Assembly: GCA_964407665.1 (NCBI GenBank)
Contig: CAYOWK010000008.1
Span: 1 to 64,000 of the forward strand
Source of the DNA: CAYOWK01 sp964407665
Lineage (GTDB): Bacteria; Pseudomonadota; Alphaproteobacteria; Caulobacterales; Hyphomonadaceae
Length of the DNA stretch: 64,000 bases
Reading direction: 5' to 3'
Below are positions 1-9,241 of this stretch, piece after piece. Each line of letters begins with the position of its first letter. Positions within the stretch are counted from its first letter, which is position 1. The notes below the pieces were generated by a model. It worked only from the letters and a program-made list of their open reading frames with translations. It searched no databases and was not told the DNA's origin. Both the position numbers and the translations under genes were made by a program.

Positions 1-4
1 GTCA

Positions 5-154
5 CCGGGCCAAACGTCCGGCACGGGGCGCGTGGGAACACGCACCGGCCAGTCGCAAGACTGGCATTGTACTCAACAAGGCGCGTTCCGCGCGCCCCGT
101 CCTCCTGTCTTCCGGGAGGGGAGCCACAGCATCACGGACGGTTCAGGCCGGTCC
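5..154 (+). repeat. Structured dispersed repeat, copy 1 (possible RNA element)
   Basis: This element lies upstream of ku and recurs at 26519-26646 (+) and 37419-37573 (-). An outer helix pairs GGGGCGCG (25-32) with CGCGCCCC (91-98) and continues inward through GGAAC/GTTCC. Inside it is a hairpin CCAGTC-GCAA-GACTGG (51-66). A CCTCC/GGAGG hairpin follows (about 100-119), then a conserved unpaired block ending ACAGCATCACGGACGG, then a GGACGG..CCGGTCC helix that ends at 154. The inner hairpin differs between copies but stays paired, which suggests selection on structure. The family is not one I can name. The left flank shared with copy 3 begins at about base 5. Confidence 0.7.
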
Positions 155-304
155 CAACGGAGAGACGCGCCTTACAACTGGCCAGCCCGCTTGCATCGAG
201 GCACGAGGCGCAACCAATGCCCGAACGCTTGGGGCAAGATGCGGAACCGGATATCCCGGCGCAGCGTTTCGACCGTTGACTCATGCCAACGGAGAGACGG
301 AGCC

Positions 305-1204
305 ATGCCCGCGCGCGCGTACTGGAAGGGCTATCTTCGCCTGTCTCTCGTCACCATCGGGATCGAGCTCTACACGGCGGTCAACAGCGGCAAGGAGACA
401 GCGCTTCACCAGATTCACAAGCCGACCGGCAAGCGCATCCGCTACGAGAAAGTGGCTCCGGGCATTGGCGCCGTGAAGGCCAAGGATATCGTCAAGGGCG
501 TCGAGATCGAAAAGGACGAATACGTCGTTCTGGAGGGCGATGAACTCGATGACATCAAGCTTGAAAGCCGCCGCACGATCGATCTCGTTCAGTTCGTCGA
601 CCACGACGAGATAGATCCCCGGTACTATGAACGCCCCTATTATGTGACCCCCACGGGCGACGAGGTCGCCGCTGAGGGATTTGCCGTCATCCGCGAGGCG
701 CTGCGCGATCAGAAGAAGGTCGGCCTCGGACAGATGGCGACGCGCGGACGCGACCAGATATGCGCGGTGCGGGCCTGCGGCGACGGGCTGCTTCTGGAGA
801 CGCTGCGCTACGCAAGCGAGGTCAAGGACAGCAACACGATCTTCGATGGCATTCCGCACGTGAAGCTGGACGATGAGATGCTCTCGCTTGCGAACGAGCT
901 GATCCGGAAGAAGACACAGACATTCGATCCGTCGAAGTTCAAGTCGCACTATGCTGCGGCCCTTCGCGAGCTGATCGACGAGAAGAAGAAGACCGGAGCC
1001 ATCGCCCACGCGACCGACGAGGAGCTGGGCGTCAAGGGTCAGAGCAACGTCATCGACCTGATGGCGGCACTGCGGGCCAGCGTGAAGGGAAAGGCTGAGG
1101 CCAGGTCAGCGAAAGAGACCAGGGCTACGGCGGCCAAAAAGGCGCCTGCGAAAACCGCCAGCAAGGCTTCGAAGTCGCCCGCGCGCCGGAAGAAGGCCAG
1201 CTAG
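305..1204 (+). CDS. ku: Non-homologous end joining protein Ku
   Basis: Bacterial Ku of 299 residues. It forms a homodimeric ring that binds broken DNA ends and recruits LigD. The N-terminus (MPARAYWKGYLRLSLVTI) is the typical start of the Ku core. The C-terminal 45 or so residues are a lysine/alanine-rich tail (KKAPAKTASKASK) like the DNA-binding tails of other bacterial Ku proteins. The open frame reaches back to about base 32, but that part translates the structured repeat. ATG 305, with GGAGAGACGGAG just upstream, is the credible start. The gene ends 3 bases before ligD, so the two should be one operon. Confidence 0.95.
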   Translation: MPARAYWKGYLRLSLVTIGIELYTAVNSGKETALHQIHKPTGKRIRYEKVAPGIGAVKAKDIVKGVEIEKDEYVVLEGDELDDIKLESRRTIDLVQFVDHDEIDPRYYERPYYVTPTGDEVAAEGFAVIREALRDQKKVGLGQMATRGRDQICAVRACGDGLLLETLRYASEVKDSNTIFDGIPHVKLDDEMLSLANELIRKKTQTFDPSKFKSHYAAALRELIDEKKKTGAIAHATDEELGVKGQSNVIDLMAALRASVKGKAEARSAKETRATAAKKAPAKTASKASKSPARRKKAS

Positions 1205-1207
1205 ATC

Positions 1208-3757
1208 GTGGCCGGCTCTCTCACCCGCTATCGCTCGATGCGCGACTTCAAGTCGACGCCCGAGCCTGCTGGCAAGGCCAAGCGGAGCGAAAGCGGCCGG
1301 CTGTTCATCATCCAGAAGCACGCCGCCACGCGTCTGCACTACGACTTCCGGCTCGAACTTGACGGTGTCCTCCTGTCCTGGGCTGTCACGCGCGGGCCCA
1401 GCCTCAATCCGGCCGACAAGCGCCTTGCTGTCCAGACCGAGGACCATCCGATCGAGTACGGCGGCTTCGAGGGCGTCATTCCCAAAGGCTATGGCGCCGG
1501 GACCGTCATGCTGTGGGATCGCGGCGAGTGGCTTCCCCAGGGCGATCCGCATGAAGGCCTGAAGAAGGGGGAGCTCAAGTTCGTTCTCCTCGGCGAGCGC
1601 CTGAAGGGCGGCTTCGTGCTGGTGCGGCTGAAGCCGAAGCCAGGCGAGAAGACGGATCGGCACAACTGGCTGCTGATCAAGGAGCGGGATGACTGGGCGC
1701 AAGCCGGTCTGGTCGCCACCGACGAATGGACCACCAGCGTCAAGACCAGCCGCTCGCTGGACGTCATCGAAAAGGAAGGCGAGGACTACGAACGCGGCAA
1801 GATGTACTCGCCGGCCGCCGCTGCCCCGTCGAAGGCCAGATCGAAAAAGCCCGGCGCTGCGACTCAAAAGCCGCGCAGGAAAGCCGCATCGGGCAAGCCT
1901 CCCGCCTTCATGTCCCCTCAACTGGCGCAGCTCGCAGACGCGCCGCCTGAAGGCGATGGCTGGCTGCACGAGATCAAGTTCGATGGTTACCGGATCATCG
2001 CCGTCGTCCAGGATGGCAAGGCGTCTCTTTACACCCGCAACGGGAAGGACTGGACCCACAAATACGGGCGCGTCGCGGACAGCGTTCAGGCGCTTGGCCT
2101 GAGCAACGCCGTACTCGACGGCGAACTCGTCGCCCTGAACGACGCCGGCGAGGCGGCCTTTTCGCGGATGCAGGCGGCGGCCGAGGACGAAGCGATCCCG
2201 CTCCACTACTACCTGTTCGATCTGCTGAATCTTGAGGGCGAAGACCTTACCGGCCTGCCGCTGGTCCAGCGCAAGGAGCGGCTCGAAGCGCTGCTCTCCT
2301 CGCCGCCCGCCGGCCTCACCTTTTCGGATCATATCCGGATCGAGGGCGGCCAGGTGCTTGCGTCAGCCTGTTCAATGAAGCTGGAGGGCGTCATCTCGAA
2401 GCGCGCGGATGCGCCCTACAGGTCTGGCCGTACAGGCGACTGGATCAAGTCCAAGTGCATCGGTAACGACGAGTTCGTGATCGGCGGCTTCCGCAAGTCG
2501 GACAAGGCAGGCCGGCCTTTCGCATCCCTTCTGCTTGGCGAATATGTGGGCAGGACGTTGATCTATCGCGGCAGGGTCGGCACGGGTTTCGATGATGAAA
2601 CCTTCGCTGAGCTCAAATCCAGATTCGCCACACGGATGCGCAAGACCAGCCCGTTCAGCGAAGAGCCTCCTGAAGCGCGCCAGGGGGCGCTCTGGCTCAA
2701 ACCCGACCTCGTGGTGCAGATTGCCTACATGGAACAGACGCCCGACGGGCATCTGCGCCACCCCAGCTTTCTCGGCCTGCGGGAAGACAAGCCAGCAGCA
2801 GACGTTCAGGCGGTGGAGCCCGTGAAACCGAAACGCCCGACCCCAGCAGCCAGAGCCAAGGACGAGGCAATGAGCGTGCGGCTGACGTCGCCTGACAAGC
2901 TCCTGTGGCCCAAAGCGGGTCTGACCAAGCAGGATCTCGCGGACTATTACCAACGGCACGCGGACCAGATACTCCCCTACTTGGAGAACCGACCGCTTTC
3001 GTTCGTGCGCTGCCCCGAAGGCGCTGCAGGCGAGTGTTTCTTCCAGAAGCACCACAATGCATCGACGCCTGATGAGATCGAGACCACCGGCATTCGCGAG
3101 AAGGACGGCAAGACCGGGCAGTATCTCGTTATCCGCACGAAAGAGGCCCTGGTATCCGCCGCGCAGGTTGGCGCACTGGAGCTGCACATCTGGGGCGCCC
3201 GTGCGAACACGCTGGAAAAGCCCGAACGGATCGTCTTCGATCTCGATCCGGATGAGGAGCTGGACTTTGCGGATGTTCGAAGCGCGGCCATTGAAGTGCG
3301 GGACGTGCTCGACGCACTCGGCCTGAAAAGCTTCGCCCTGCTGACCGGCGGCAAGGGCGTCCATGTTATCGCGCCAATCGCCCGCCGGAGTAGCTGGGAT
3401 GACGTGAAGACCTTTTCCCACGACCTTGCGCACCGCCTCGCCAGCACCGCGCCTGACCGTTACGTCGCCAAAATGTCGAAGGCAAAGCGCCGTGGCCGTA
3501 TCTTCATCGACTATCTTCGCAACGAGCGCGGATCGACAGCGGTTGCGCCCTTTTCGCCCCGCCGCAAACCGGACGCGACCGTGGCGACGCCCGTCTCCTG
3601 GCAGGAGTTGCCACGCATCCCGTCCGCCGGAGCATTCACCATCAGGACACTGGACCAGCGCCTCGCGAGGCTGCGGGCCGATCCGTGGGAGGGCTACGCG
3701 GAAGCCGCAAGACAGTCTCTGACTTCAGCGCGTCTCAAGGCTGTGGCGCCTGCTTAG
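1208..3757 (+). CDS. ligD: Multifunctional DNA ligase D
   Basis: 849-residue LigD, the end-processing and sealing enzyme of bacterial NHEJ. Domain order is 3'-phosphoesterase (about 1-170, with the HYDFRLELDG motif at 44-53), ATP-dependent ligase (about 230-520, EIKFDG with adenylated Lys257) and polymerase/primase (about 555-845, DLD metal-binding pair at 678/680). A lysine- and alanine-rich linker at 205-232 joins the first two. The start is GTG, 3 bases after the ku stop, with a purine-rich stretch (GGAAGAAGG) at the end of ku as ribosome-binding site. All three domains look complete. Confidence 0.96.
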   Translation: MAGSLTRYRSMRDFKSTPEPAGKAKRSESGRLFIIQKHAATRLHYDFRLELDGVLLSWAVTRGPSLNPADKRLAVQTEDHPIEYGGFEGVIPKGYGAGTVMLWDRGEWLPQGDPHEGLKKGELKFVLLGERLKGGFVLVRLKPKPGEKTDRHNWLLIKERDDWAQAGLVATDEWTTSVKTSRSLDVIEKEGEDYERGKMYSPAAAAPSKARSKKPGAATQKPRRKAASGKPPAFMSPQLAQLADAPPEGDGWLHEIKFDGYRIIAVVQDGKASLYTRNGKDWTHKYGRVADSVQALGLSNAVLDGELVALNDAGEAAFSRMQAAAEDEAIPLHYYLFDLLNLEGEDLTGLPLVQRKERLEALLSSPPAGLTFSDHIRIEGGQVLASACSMKLEGVISKRADAPYRSGRTGDWIKSKCIGNDEFVIGGFRKSDKAGRPFASLLLGEYVGRTLIYRGRVGTGFDDETFAELKSRFATRMRKTSPFSEEPPEARQGALWLKPDLVVQIAYMEQTPDGHLRHPSFLGLREDKPAADVQAVEPVKPKRPTPAARAKDEAMSVRLTSPDKLLWPKAGLTKQDLADYYQRHADQILPYLENRPLSFVRCPEGAAGECFFQKHHNASTPDEIETTGIREKDGKTGQYLVIRTKEALVSAAQVGALELHIWGARANTLEKPERIVFDLDPDEELDFADVRSAAIEVRDVLDALGLKSFALLTGGKGVHVIAPIARRSSWDDVKTFSHDLAHRLASTAPDRYVAKMSKAKRRGRIFIDYLRNERGSTAVAPFSPRRKPDATVATPVSWQELPRIPSAGAFTIRTLDQRLARLRADPWEGYAEAARQSLTSARLKAVAPA

Positions 3758-3764
3758 CCCACGC

Positions 3765-5048
3765 TCAAACCGACCAGCGTCCGATATCCGGCTGTCGCCC
3801 GATCAGCGACAGGCCGTAGGCGATCGAGACAAGCTGGTCGCCGCTCTCGATCTTCTCCGCGCCGAACCGCGCCTCGAACTGCTCGCGCACGGCCGGCACG
3901 AACGACGAGCCGCCAGTCAGGAACACCCGGTCGATCTGGTGCTCCTTGAGCCCCGCCTCGATCAGCGCCTGGTCGACGCTTGCGTCTATGTCGTTCAGTT
4001 CAGGCGCAATCCACGCATCGAACTCCGTGCGCGTGATCGTACGCTCGATATCGACGCCCGCCACATGCAGCGAAAGCGTGCCGTGGTCCGCATCTGTCAG
4101 CTGCATCTTCGCCGCCGACACCGCGCGATACATCGCATAGCCAGCGTCCGCGTCGAGGAAGTCGAGGAACGACCGGATGCGTTTCGGATCGAGGCTGGTG
4201 CGCAGGATCTCCTGCAGGTCGCGATAGTCGCGCGAATGGCGCATCATCGACAGCTCGTTCCAGCGGCCGAACTTGGTGAAGTAGGCGTTGGGCACCGGCA
4301 GCGGGTTGCCCCAGCTCGTGAACTCCGACCCCTTGCCGAACGCCGGAGCGACGACCGCATCGATGATCCGCGAATCGAACGCATCGCCCGCGACGCCAAC
4401 GCCGGTATGAGACAGCGGCTCATAGCGGAGACCCGACGGCCCAACCTCGAACCTGACGATCGAGAAGTCGCTCGTGCCGCCCCCGAAGTCCGCGACCAGG
4501 ATGGTTGCGTCGGCCGTCAGCCGCTGGGCGAAGAACCACGCCGCGGCGACCGGCTCATAGACATGGTGGATTTCCTCGAAGCCGACGGCCCGAAGCGCAG
4601 CCTCGTACCGTTCGCGCGCCAGCGCGTCGCTGGCTGCGGCGCCCGCAAAGCTCACCGGCCGGCCAATCACCACGCGCTTTGGAAAATCGATGGCGCCATG
4701 CACGCGCACCCGTCGCAGGAAGCTCGCCAGCAAGTCCTCGAACGTCATCCTGCGATTGTAGACCTGCGTATCCGTGAACAGCGGGCTGGCGGCGAACGTC
4801 TTGAACGACTGGAAGAAACGGCACTCTCCGGCCTGCTCGACAAACTTGTCGATCGCCCACGGACCGGCGCTCACATGCGTGCGCACCCCCGCCTCATCGT
4901 CCGTCTCCGAAAAGCACAGCACCGAGCGGAACGCGTCGAACGCATCTTCTTCATGCCTGAAATGGACGGCCTCGACCTGGCCGCCCGCATTGACCATCGT
5001 CGCGACAGTGTTGGTCGTGCCGAAATCGAGGCCGATCGACGGGATCAT
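3765..5048 (-). CDS. Hsp70-family ATPase (YegD-like)
   Basis: 427-residue actin-fold ATPase of the Hsp70 superfamily. Visible motifs are phosphate-1 IGLDFGTTNT near the N-terminus, phosphate-2 VADFGGGTSDFS around 200 and the adenosine motif FLTGGSSFVPAV near the C-terminus. It is much shorter than DnaK and lacks a recognisable substrate-binding domain, as in the YegD group. ATG 5048 places the phosphate-1 motif right at the N-terminus; a 29-residue upstream extension is less likely. It is convergent with ligD, only 7 bases apart. The client is unknown. Confidence 0.85.
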   Translation of the reverse strand: MIPSIGLDFGTTNTVATMVNAGGQVEAVHFRHEEDAFDAFRSVLCFSETDDEAGVRTHVSAGPWAIDKFVEQAGECRFFQSFKTFAASPLFTDTQVYNRRMTFEDLLASFLRRVRVHGAIDFPKRVVIGRPVSFAGAAASDALARERYEAALRAVGFEEIHHVYEPVAAAWFFAQRLTADATILVADFGGGTSDFSIVRFEVGPSGLRYEPLSHTGVGVAGDAFDSRIIDAVVAPAFGKGSEFTSWGNPLPVPNAYFTKFGRWNELSMMRHSRDYRDLQEILRTSLDPKRIRSFLDFLDADAGYAMYRAVSAAKMQLTDADHGTLSLHVAGVDIERTITRTEFDAWIAPELNDIDASVDQALIEAGLKEHQIDRVFLTGGSSFVPAVREQFEARFGAEKIESGDQLVSIAYGLSLIGRQPDIGRWSV

Positions 5049-5164
5049 GACACCAAACCGGGAAAGACTGCCCGCAACCAGGAACGATGGCGGATCGGCG
5101 AGGAAGGTTGCGGATACTGGCTGAAGCCGCCTCAACGGCCATCAGGCCGGAGATTGAATCCCTC

Positions 5165-5239
<75 letters not shown>

Positions 5240-5378
5240 ACAGAGGGAGCGGACACTTACGCAATTCGCGTTCCGAACGCAACAGGCTCCGTTACGCTCC
5301 TCACAGGGTCCCGGAACGGCGTTTTGGCGCACCCCTGCCGGCCTGAATTCACCATGATTTTTCACCCTCGCGGACGCA

Positions 5379-5406
5379 TTGCGTTCCCCCGGCAAAGCCG
5401 CTATAG
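5379..5406 (+). promoter_or_regulatory. Promoter for tRNA-Pro
   Basis: TTGCGT at 5379-5384 and CTATAG at 5401-5406 are separated by 16 bases. The predicted start of transcription is about 5 bases before the mature tRNA. The spacing fits a housekeeping sigma factor; this is inferred from sequence alone. Confidence 0.5.
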
Positions 5407-5417
5407 CCGCGCACCTT

Positions 5418-5494
5418 CGGAGTATAGCTCAGCCTGGTAGAGCGCTTGCTTCGGGAGCAAGAGGTCGTTGGTTCGAATCCAGCTACTCCGACCA
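5418..5494 (+). tRNA. tRNA-Pro (anticodon CGG)
   Basis: 77-base cloverleaf. The acceptor stem CGGAGTA pairs with TACTCCG, and CCA is encoded at 5492-5494. The anticodon stem CTTGC/GCAAG closes a TTCGGGA loop with anticodon CGG. The T arm is GTTGGTTCGAATCCAGC. It reads CCG proline codons, which are common in this GC-rich genome. Confidence 0.97.
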
Positions 5495-5569
5495 GGCCCG
5501 CTCACGCGGCTGGATCCCGACTAAAATGTCCCGCTTTCGCGGCCGCACGTTTCCCGATAATCAGTAACA

Positions 5570-7327
5570 ATGAAAACGTTCATCCTGAGCTTCCTGGGCG
5601 GCGTCACCGCGCTGTTTGTCTTCTTCATCGTGATCCCGTTCGCGATCCTGATGTCGTTCCTGCCATCCTCGGAGCCGGCCACGGTCCGCAACGCGGTGCT
5701 GGAGTTGGACCTGCGCGAGACCGCTCCGGACCAGCCCGCATCGGATGGCGTCGGGGCCCTGTTCTCGGATGTCTCCTTCGTCGAAACCCTTCTGCGCCTG
5801 AATGCGGCCGCTGACGATGACAACGTCAAGGGCGTGTTCATCCGCGCCGCCGAGTTCGATGTCGGCTCGTCCCGGGCTGAAGAAATCCGCGAGGCCCTGC
5901 TGCGGCTGAAGGCCAAGGGCAAGTTCGTGATGGCCCACAGCCAGGGCTTCGTGGCGTCCGGGCCCGGCGCCTACCGCGCGATTTCGGCGGCGGATGAAAT
6001 CTGGATCCAGCCCGGCTCGTCCTTCGAGGTGCCCGGCATAGCCTTCGAGACCATCTTCCTCGGCGGCGCCTTCGAGCGGCTGAAGGTCCAGGCGGATATC
6101 GTCCAGATGTTCGAGTACAAGAACGCCCCGGATGTCTACAAGCAGACCGGCTACACCGAGGCCCACGCGGAAGCCATGCGGGCGCTGGGCGAGAGCGTGT
6201 GGTCAACATCGGTCGCAGATATCGCCTCCGACCGGAAGATGGATGTGGCCGCTACGCGCGGCCTGCTGGAAAACAGCCCCTACAACGCCGAACAGGCCGT
6301 CGAACTCAAGCTCGCCGACAAGCTCGGCTGGCCGGAAGAAGCCGCCGATGCGGCAAAGGCCCGGGCAGGCGACGGCGAACTGGTCTGGATCGGCGACTAT
6401 GCTCCGCCGACCAGGGGCGGCGACGATGTGATCGCGATTGTCGGCGGCGAAGGCGATATCGTAACGGGCGACAGCGGCGGCGGCGGCTTCTTCAGCATTG
6501 GCTCGGCCGTCTTTGCTTCGGACCGTGTCTCGCGCGACCTGCTGGCGCTGGCGGACGATGAGAACGTCAAGGCTGTCGTGTTCCGGGTCGATTCGGGCGG
6601 CGGCTCCGCCATCGCCTCTGACCAGATCTGGCGGGCCGTCGAGCGGCTGCAGGAATCCGGCAAGAAAGTGGTTGTCTCCATGGGATCGGTTGCGGCGTCC
6701 GGCGGCTACTATGTGGCGGCAGGCTCTGACGCCATCATCGCCAACCGCTCGACCATCACCGGCTCGATTGGCGCCTTCGCGGGCAAGTTCGCGGTGGCCG
6801 ACGGCCTGCGCGAGTTCGGCATCAGCCCGGACGAGATCCGGGTCGGCGGCGAGTTTGCCTCCGCCTACTCCATGGAGGACCTGACCGAGACGCAGCGCCA
6901 GAAGCTCACCGCGTCGCTGCAGTCGGTCTATGACCGGTTTACCGGATTGGTCGCTGAAGGGCGCAAACTGCCGCCTCAGCGCGTGCAGGAGATCGCCCGG
7001 GGCCGCATCTGGTCCGGCGCCGACGCCAAGGCCGTCGGTCTCGTCGACGAGACGGGCGACCTCATCACCGCCATCAACAAGGCGAAGGAACTTGCCGGTC
7101 TGGAAGACGGCAACGTGCAGATCCGCCTCAACATCCACAAGGCCTCTCCGATGGACCTCATCCAGGGCTTCCTGGTCTCGGCGAAGGTCTCGTCTGTCGA
7201 TCCGCAGCTGATGCAGACGCTGGGCGCCCTTTCCGGGGACCGCCGCGCAGCTGCCGCTCTTCGCGACCTGCGGTCGATGTCGCGCCAGGGCGTTCAGGCG
7301 TCTGCGCCAGCCGTGATCGAACGCTAG
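5570..7327 (+). CDS. sppA: Signal peptide peptidase SppA (67-kDa type, protease IV)
   Basis: 585-residue membrane-anchored serine protease that degrades cleaved signal peptides at the inner membrane. One N-terminal transmembrane segment (about 4-32) is followed by two tandem ClpP-like domains. Candidate catalytic residues are Lys184 (EYKNAPD) in the first repeat and Ser377 (GSVAASGGYY) in the second, matching the Lys/Ser dyad of the long SppA form. The start ATG has only a weak ribosome-binding site. It follows tRNA-Pro and is convergent with the next gene. Confidence 0.93.
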   Translation: MKTFILSFLGGVTALFVFFIVIPFAILMSFLPSSEPATVRNAVLELDLRETAPDQPASDGVGALFSDVSFVETLLRLNAAADDDNVKGVFIRAAEFDVGSSRAEEIREALLRLKAKGKFVMAHSQGFVASGPGAYRAISAADEIWIQPGSSFEVPGIAFETIFLGGAFERLKVQADIVQMFEYKNAPDVYKQTGYTEAHAEAMRALGESVWSTSVADIASDRKMDVAATRGLLENSPYNAEQAVELKLADKLGWPEEAADAAKARAGDGELVWIGDYAPPTRGGDDVIAIVGGEGDIVTGDSGGGGFFSIGSAVFASDRVSRDLLALADDENVKAVVFRVDSGGGSAIASDQIWRAVERLQESGKKVVVSMGSVAASGGYYVAAGSDAIIANRSTITGSIGAFAGKFAVADGLREFGISPDEIRVGGEFASAYSMEDLTETQRQKLTASLQSVYDRFTGLVAEGRKLPPQRVQEIARGRIWSGADAKAVGLVDETGDLITAINKAKELAGLEDGNVQIRLNIHKASPMDLIQGFLVSAKVSSVDPQLMQTLGALSGDRRAAAALRDLRSMSRQGVQASAPAVIER

Positions 7328-7364
7328 CTGTAGCGGATCAAGCGAAGCCAGACGGCGGCAGCGC

Positions 7365-8273
7365 TCAGGCTGCGCTGACGCCCGGCAGGCGATAGCCCGA
7401 CGCCAGATCGAGCGGGCCGTCGGCCTGTACGCGGCCGGTCTCGACCAGATGGATCACGTGGGCCAGCACGGAATGGCACGCGGCTGGATGCAGGCGCTTG
7501 TCCACGTCCTTGTAGATCGTGCGGACCATCTCCGGGATGTTGCGGTCGCCGGCAGCAAGGCGATCAACGATGGCCTGCTCGCGCGCGAAGCGGTGGGAGA
7601 TATAGGCGTCGAGGAACGGACCGACTTCACGAATCGGCGGACCGTGGGTGGGCCAGATGGTCGAATACCCGCGCGCCCGGATTTTCTCGAGCGAGGCGAG
7701 GTACGCGCCCATGTGCCCGTCCGGCGGCGAGATCACGGTCGTCGACCAGCCCATGACATGGTCGCCGGCGAACAGGGCGTTCTCCTCGCGCAGCGCAAAA
7801 CAGAAATGGTTTGAGGTGTGGCCGGGCGTGGCGACGGCCTCGATGGTCCAGTCCGGACCCGAGAAGGTCTCGCCATCGCGGATCAGGATGTCAGGCCGGA
7901 AGGACAGGTCGTCGCCCGCCTCGAGGCGGACCTCCGATTCGGTCCGGATCGCCGCGCCGCCCGCGTAGACCTTGCAGCCGGCCCATTCGGCGAGGGGATG
8001 GGCCAGCGGTGAGTGGTCCATGTGGGAGTGCGTCACGAACACGTGAGTGATGGTCTCGCCATCGAGCGCACGCTTCAGCGCGTCGAAATGGTCCTCGTTG
8101 GCGGGGCCGGGGTCGAAAACGGCGACTTCGCCCTTGCCCACGATATAGACCCCGGTCCCCAGGTAAGTGAACGGCCCGGGATTGTTGGCGACAAGCCTGC
8201 GAACACGCGCAGAAACCTGTGCTGCCGCGCCGTACTCGAAGTCGAGTTCGCGCACGAACGGTATGCCAGCCAT
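7365..8273 (-). CDS. MBL-fold metallo-hydrolase (LACTB2/glyoxalase II-like)
   Basis: 302-residue metallo-beta-lactamase-fold protein. The metal motif THSHMDH (His82, His84, Asp86, His87) is intact, with a further histidine in TPGHTSNHF and an aspartate in FAGDHVMG. The long C-terminal helical part resembles LACTB2-type hydrolases. ATG 8273 is preferred because AGGTGG sits 8 bases upstream; a GTG six codons earlier is also open. The substrate cannot be read from sequence. Confidence 0.88.
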   Translation of the reverse strand: MAGIPFVRELDFEYGAAAQVSARVRRLVANNPGPFTYLGTGVYIVGKGEVAVFDPGPANEDHFDALKRALDGETITHVFVTHSHMDHSPLAHPLAEWAGCKVYAGGAAIRTESEVRLEAGDDLSFRPDILIRDGETFSGPDWTIEAVATPGHTSNHFCFALREENALFAGDHVMGWSTTVISPPDGHMGAYLASLEKIRARGYSTIWPTHGPPIREVGPFLDAYISHRFAREQAIVDRLAAGDRNIPEMVRTIYKDVDKRLHPAACHSVLAHVIHLVETGRVQADGPLDLASGYRLPGVSAA

Positions 8274-8305
8274 GCTTCGACCACCTGCCACTAGCGATTG
8301 AACGG

Positions 8306-9241
8306 TCAGGGGGCGAAAGCCTTGGCGAAGGCGCGCGCCAGAAGGCGCGTCGCCCGCAGCTTGTGCCCCAGCGGCATCGCCACTGGAGGCCCCATATCCG
8401 TCTTGTTCGCGTCTACGATGAAGATCCGACCGTCCGAGCGATTGCGGAGCACGTCCACACCACCCCAGTCAAGCTTCAACTCGCGGGCGAAGCGACGGAT
8501 GAGGTCAATCTCGCCTGCCGAGAAGGCGTCCTCGGGACGAATAAAGTCGACACTGACGTTTTCATTGGCGAAGCGGCGCTCGAGGGGGCGGCGCTTGCGA
8601 AAGACGATCACGGGCTCGCCATTGACCGTGCAGGTGCGCAGATCCTCGACCAGACCGCCCTCGATCTCATTGTCGATCAGCCTCTGATAGGAGCGCCCAT
8701 GAGCAGGCTCGACCGGTCCCTGGACGATCCGGCCGTCATGAGCCGCGTTGACCTCCGACTTGTCGACGATGGGGCCGGTATAGGTGCGCGGATCCACGGC
8801 GAGCGAATAACCCGACACCGTCTCGAAGCAGCGGGCGACCGTGGTCTTCGAGATGTCGCGGCAATTGAAGTTGACGGTGCGAACCTTGCGGTTCCGCCGT
8901 GTGAGATCCGGAAGATCCGGATTGCAGGTGGTCGAGTCATCGAACTGCATGACGATGTCGGCTGACATCGGATCGTCCACCGGCCTCGCCCCGGCGCACT
9001 GCGTCACGGGCCAGATCAGATACCAGGGACGCGGCTTGTCCGGAAGAAAAGCGATTGTCGGAGGCTTGTGCCCGGTCAGCAGACGCTTGAGCCGCCATCC
9101 CTGGGCAAAGAAGTAGAAGCTGAACCAGGTGAAGATGTCATGCCAGAGCTTGAGATCAAGCACGAGCCGGTGGCCGGTCTTCTTGATGTGGACGATGTCG
9201 TCCTCAACAATGAAGTCCGATGTCCAAAGCCAGTTCTTCAC
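8306..9241 (-). CDS. Uncharacterised protein with ATP-grasp-like C-terminus
   Basis: 311 residues with no confident family. The N-terminal third is rich in Trp/Phe (KLWHDIFTWFSFYFFAQGW). The C-terminal third has a pattern reminiscent of ATP-grasp enzymes: a stretch LKLDWGGVDVLRNRSDGRIF followed by IVDANKTDMGPP, which could supply Asp and Asn metal ligands. If the fold is right it would ligate a carboxylate to an amine or modify a glycan, but nothing here identifies a substrate. The start is GTG 9241 with GGGAAAGG upstream. It lies 32 bases from the metallo-hydrolase and could be cotranscribed with it. Confidence 0.65.
   Translation of the reverse strand: MKNWLWTSDFIVEDDIVHIKKTGHRLVLDLKLWHDIFTWFSFYFFAQGWRLKRLLTGHKPPTIAFLPDKPRPWYLIWPVTQCAGARPVDDPMSADIVMQFDDSTTCNPDLPDLTRRNRKVRTVNFNCRDISKTTVARCFETVSGYSLAVDPRTYTGPIVDKSEVNAAHDGRIVQGPVEPAHGRSYQRLIDNEIEGGLVEDLRTCTVNGEPVIVFRKRRPLERRFANENVSVDFIRPEDAFSAGEIDLIRRFARELKLDWGGVDVLRNRSDGRIFIVDANKTDMGPPVAMPLGHKLRATRLLARAFAKAFAP

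Noticed and set aside
32..304. N-terminal extension of Ku (91 codons)
   Set aside because: It translates the structured repeat and has no protein-like character; Ku homologues start at MPARAYWKG.
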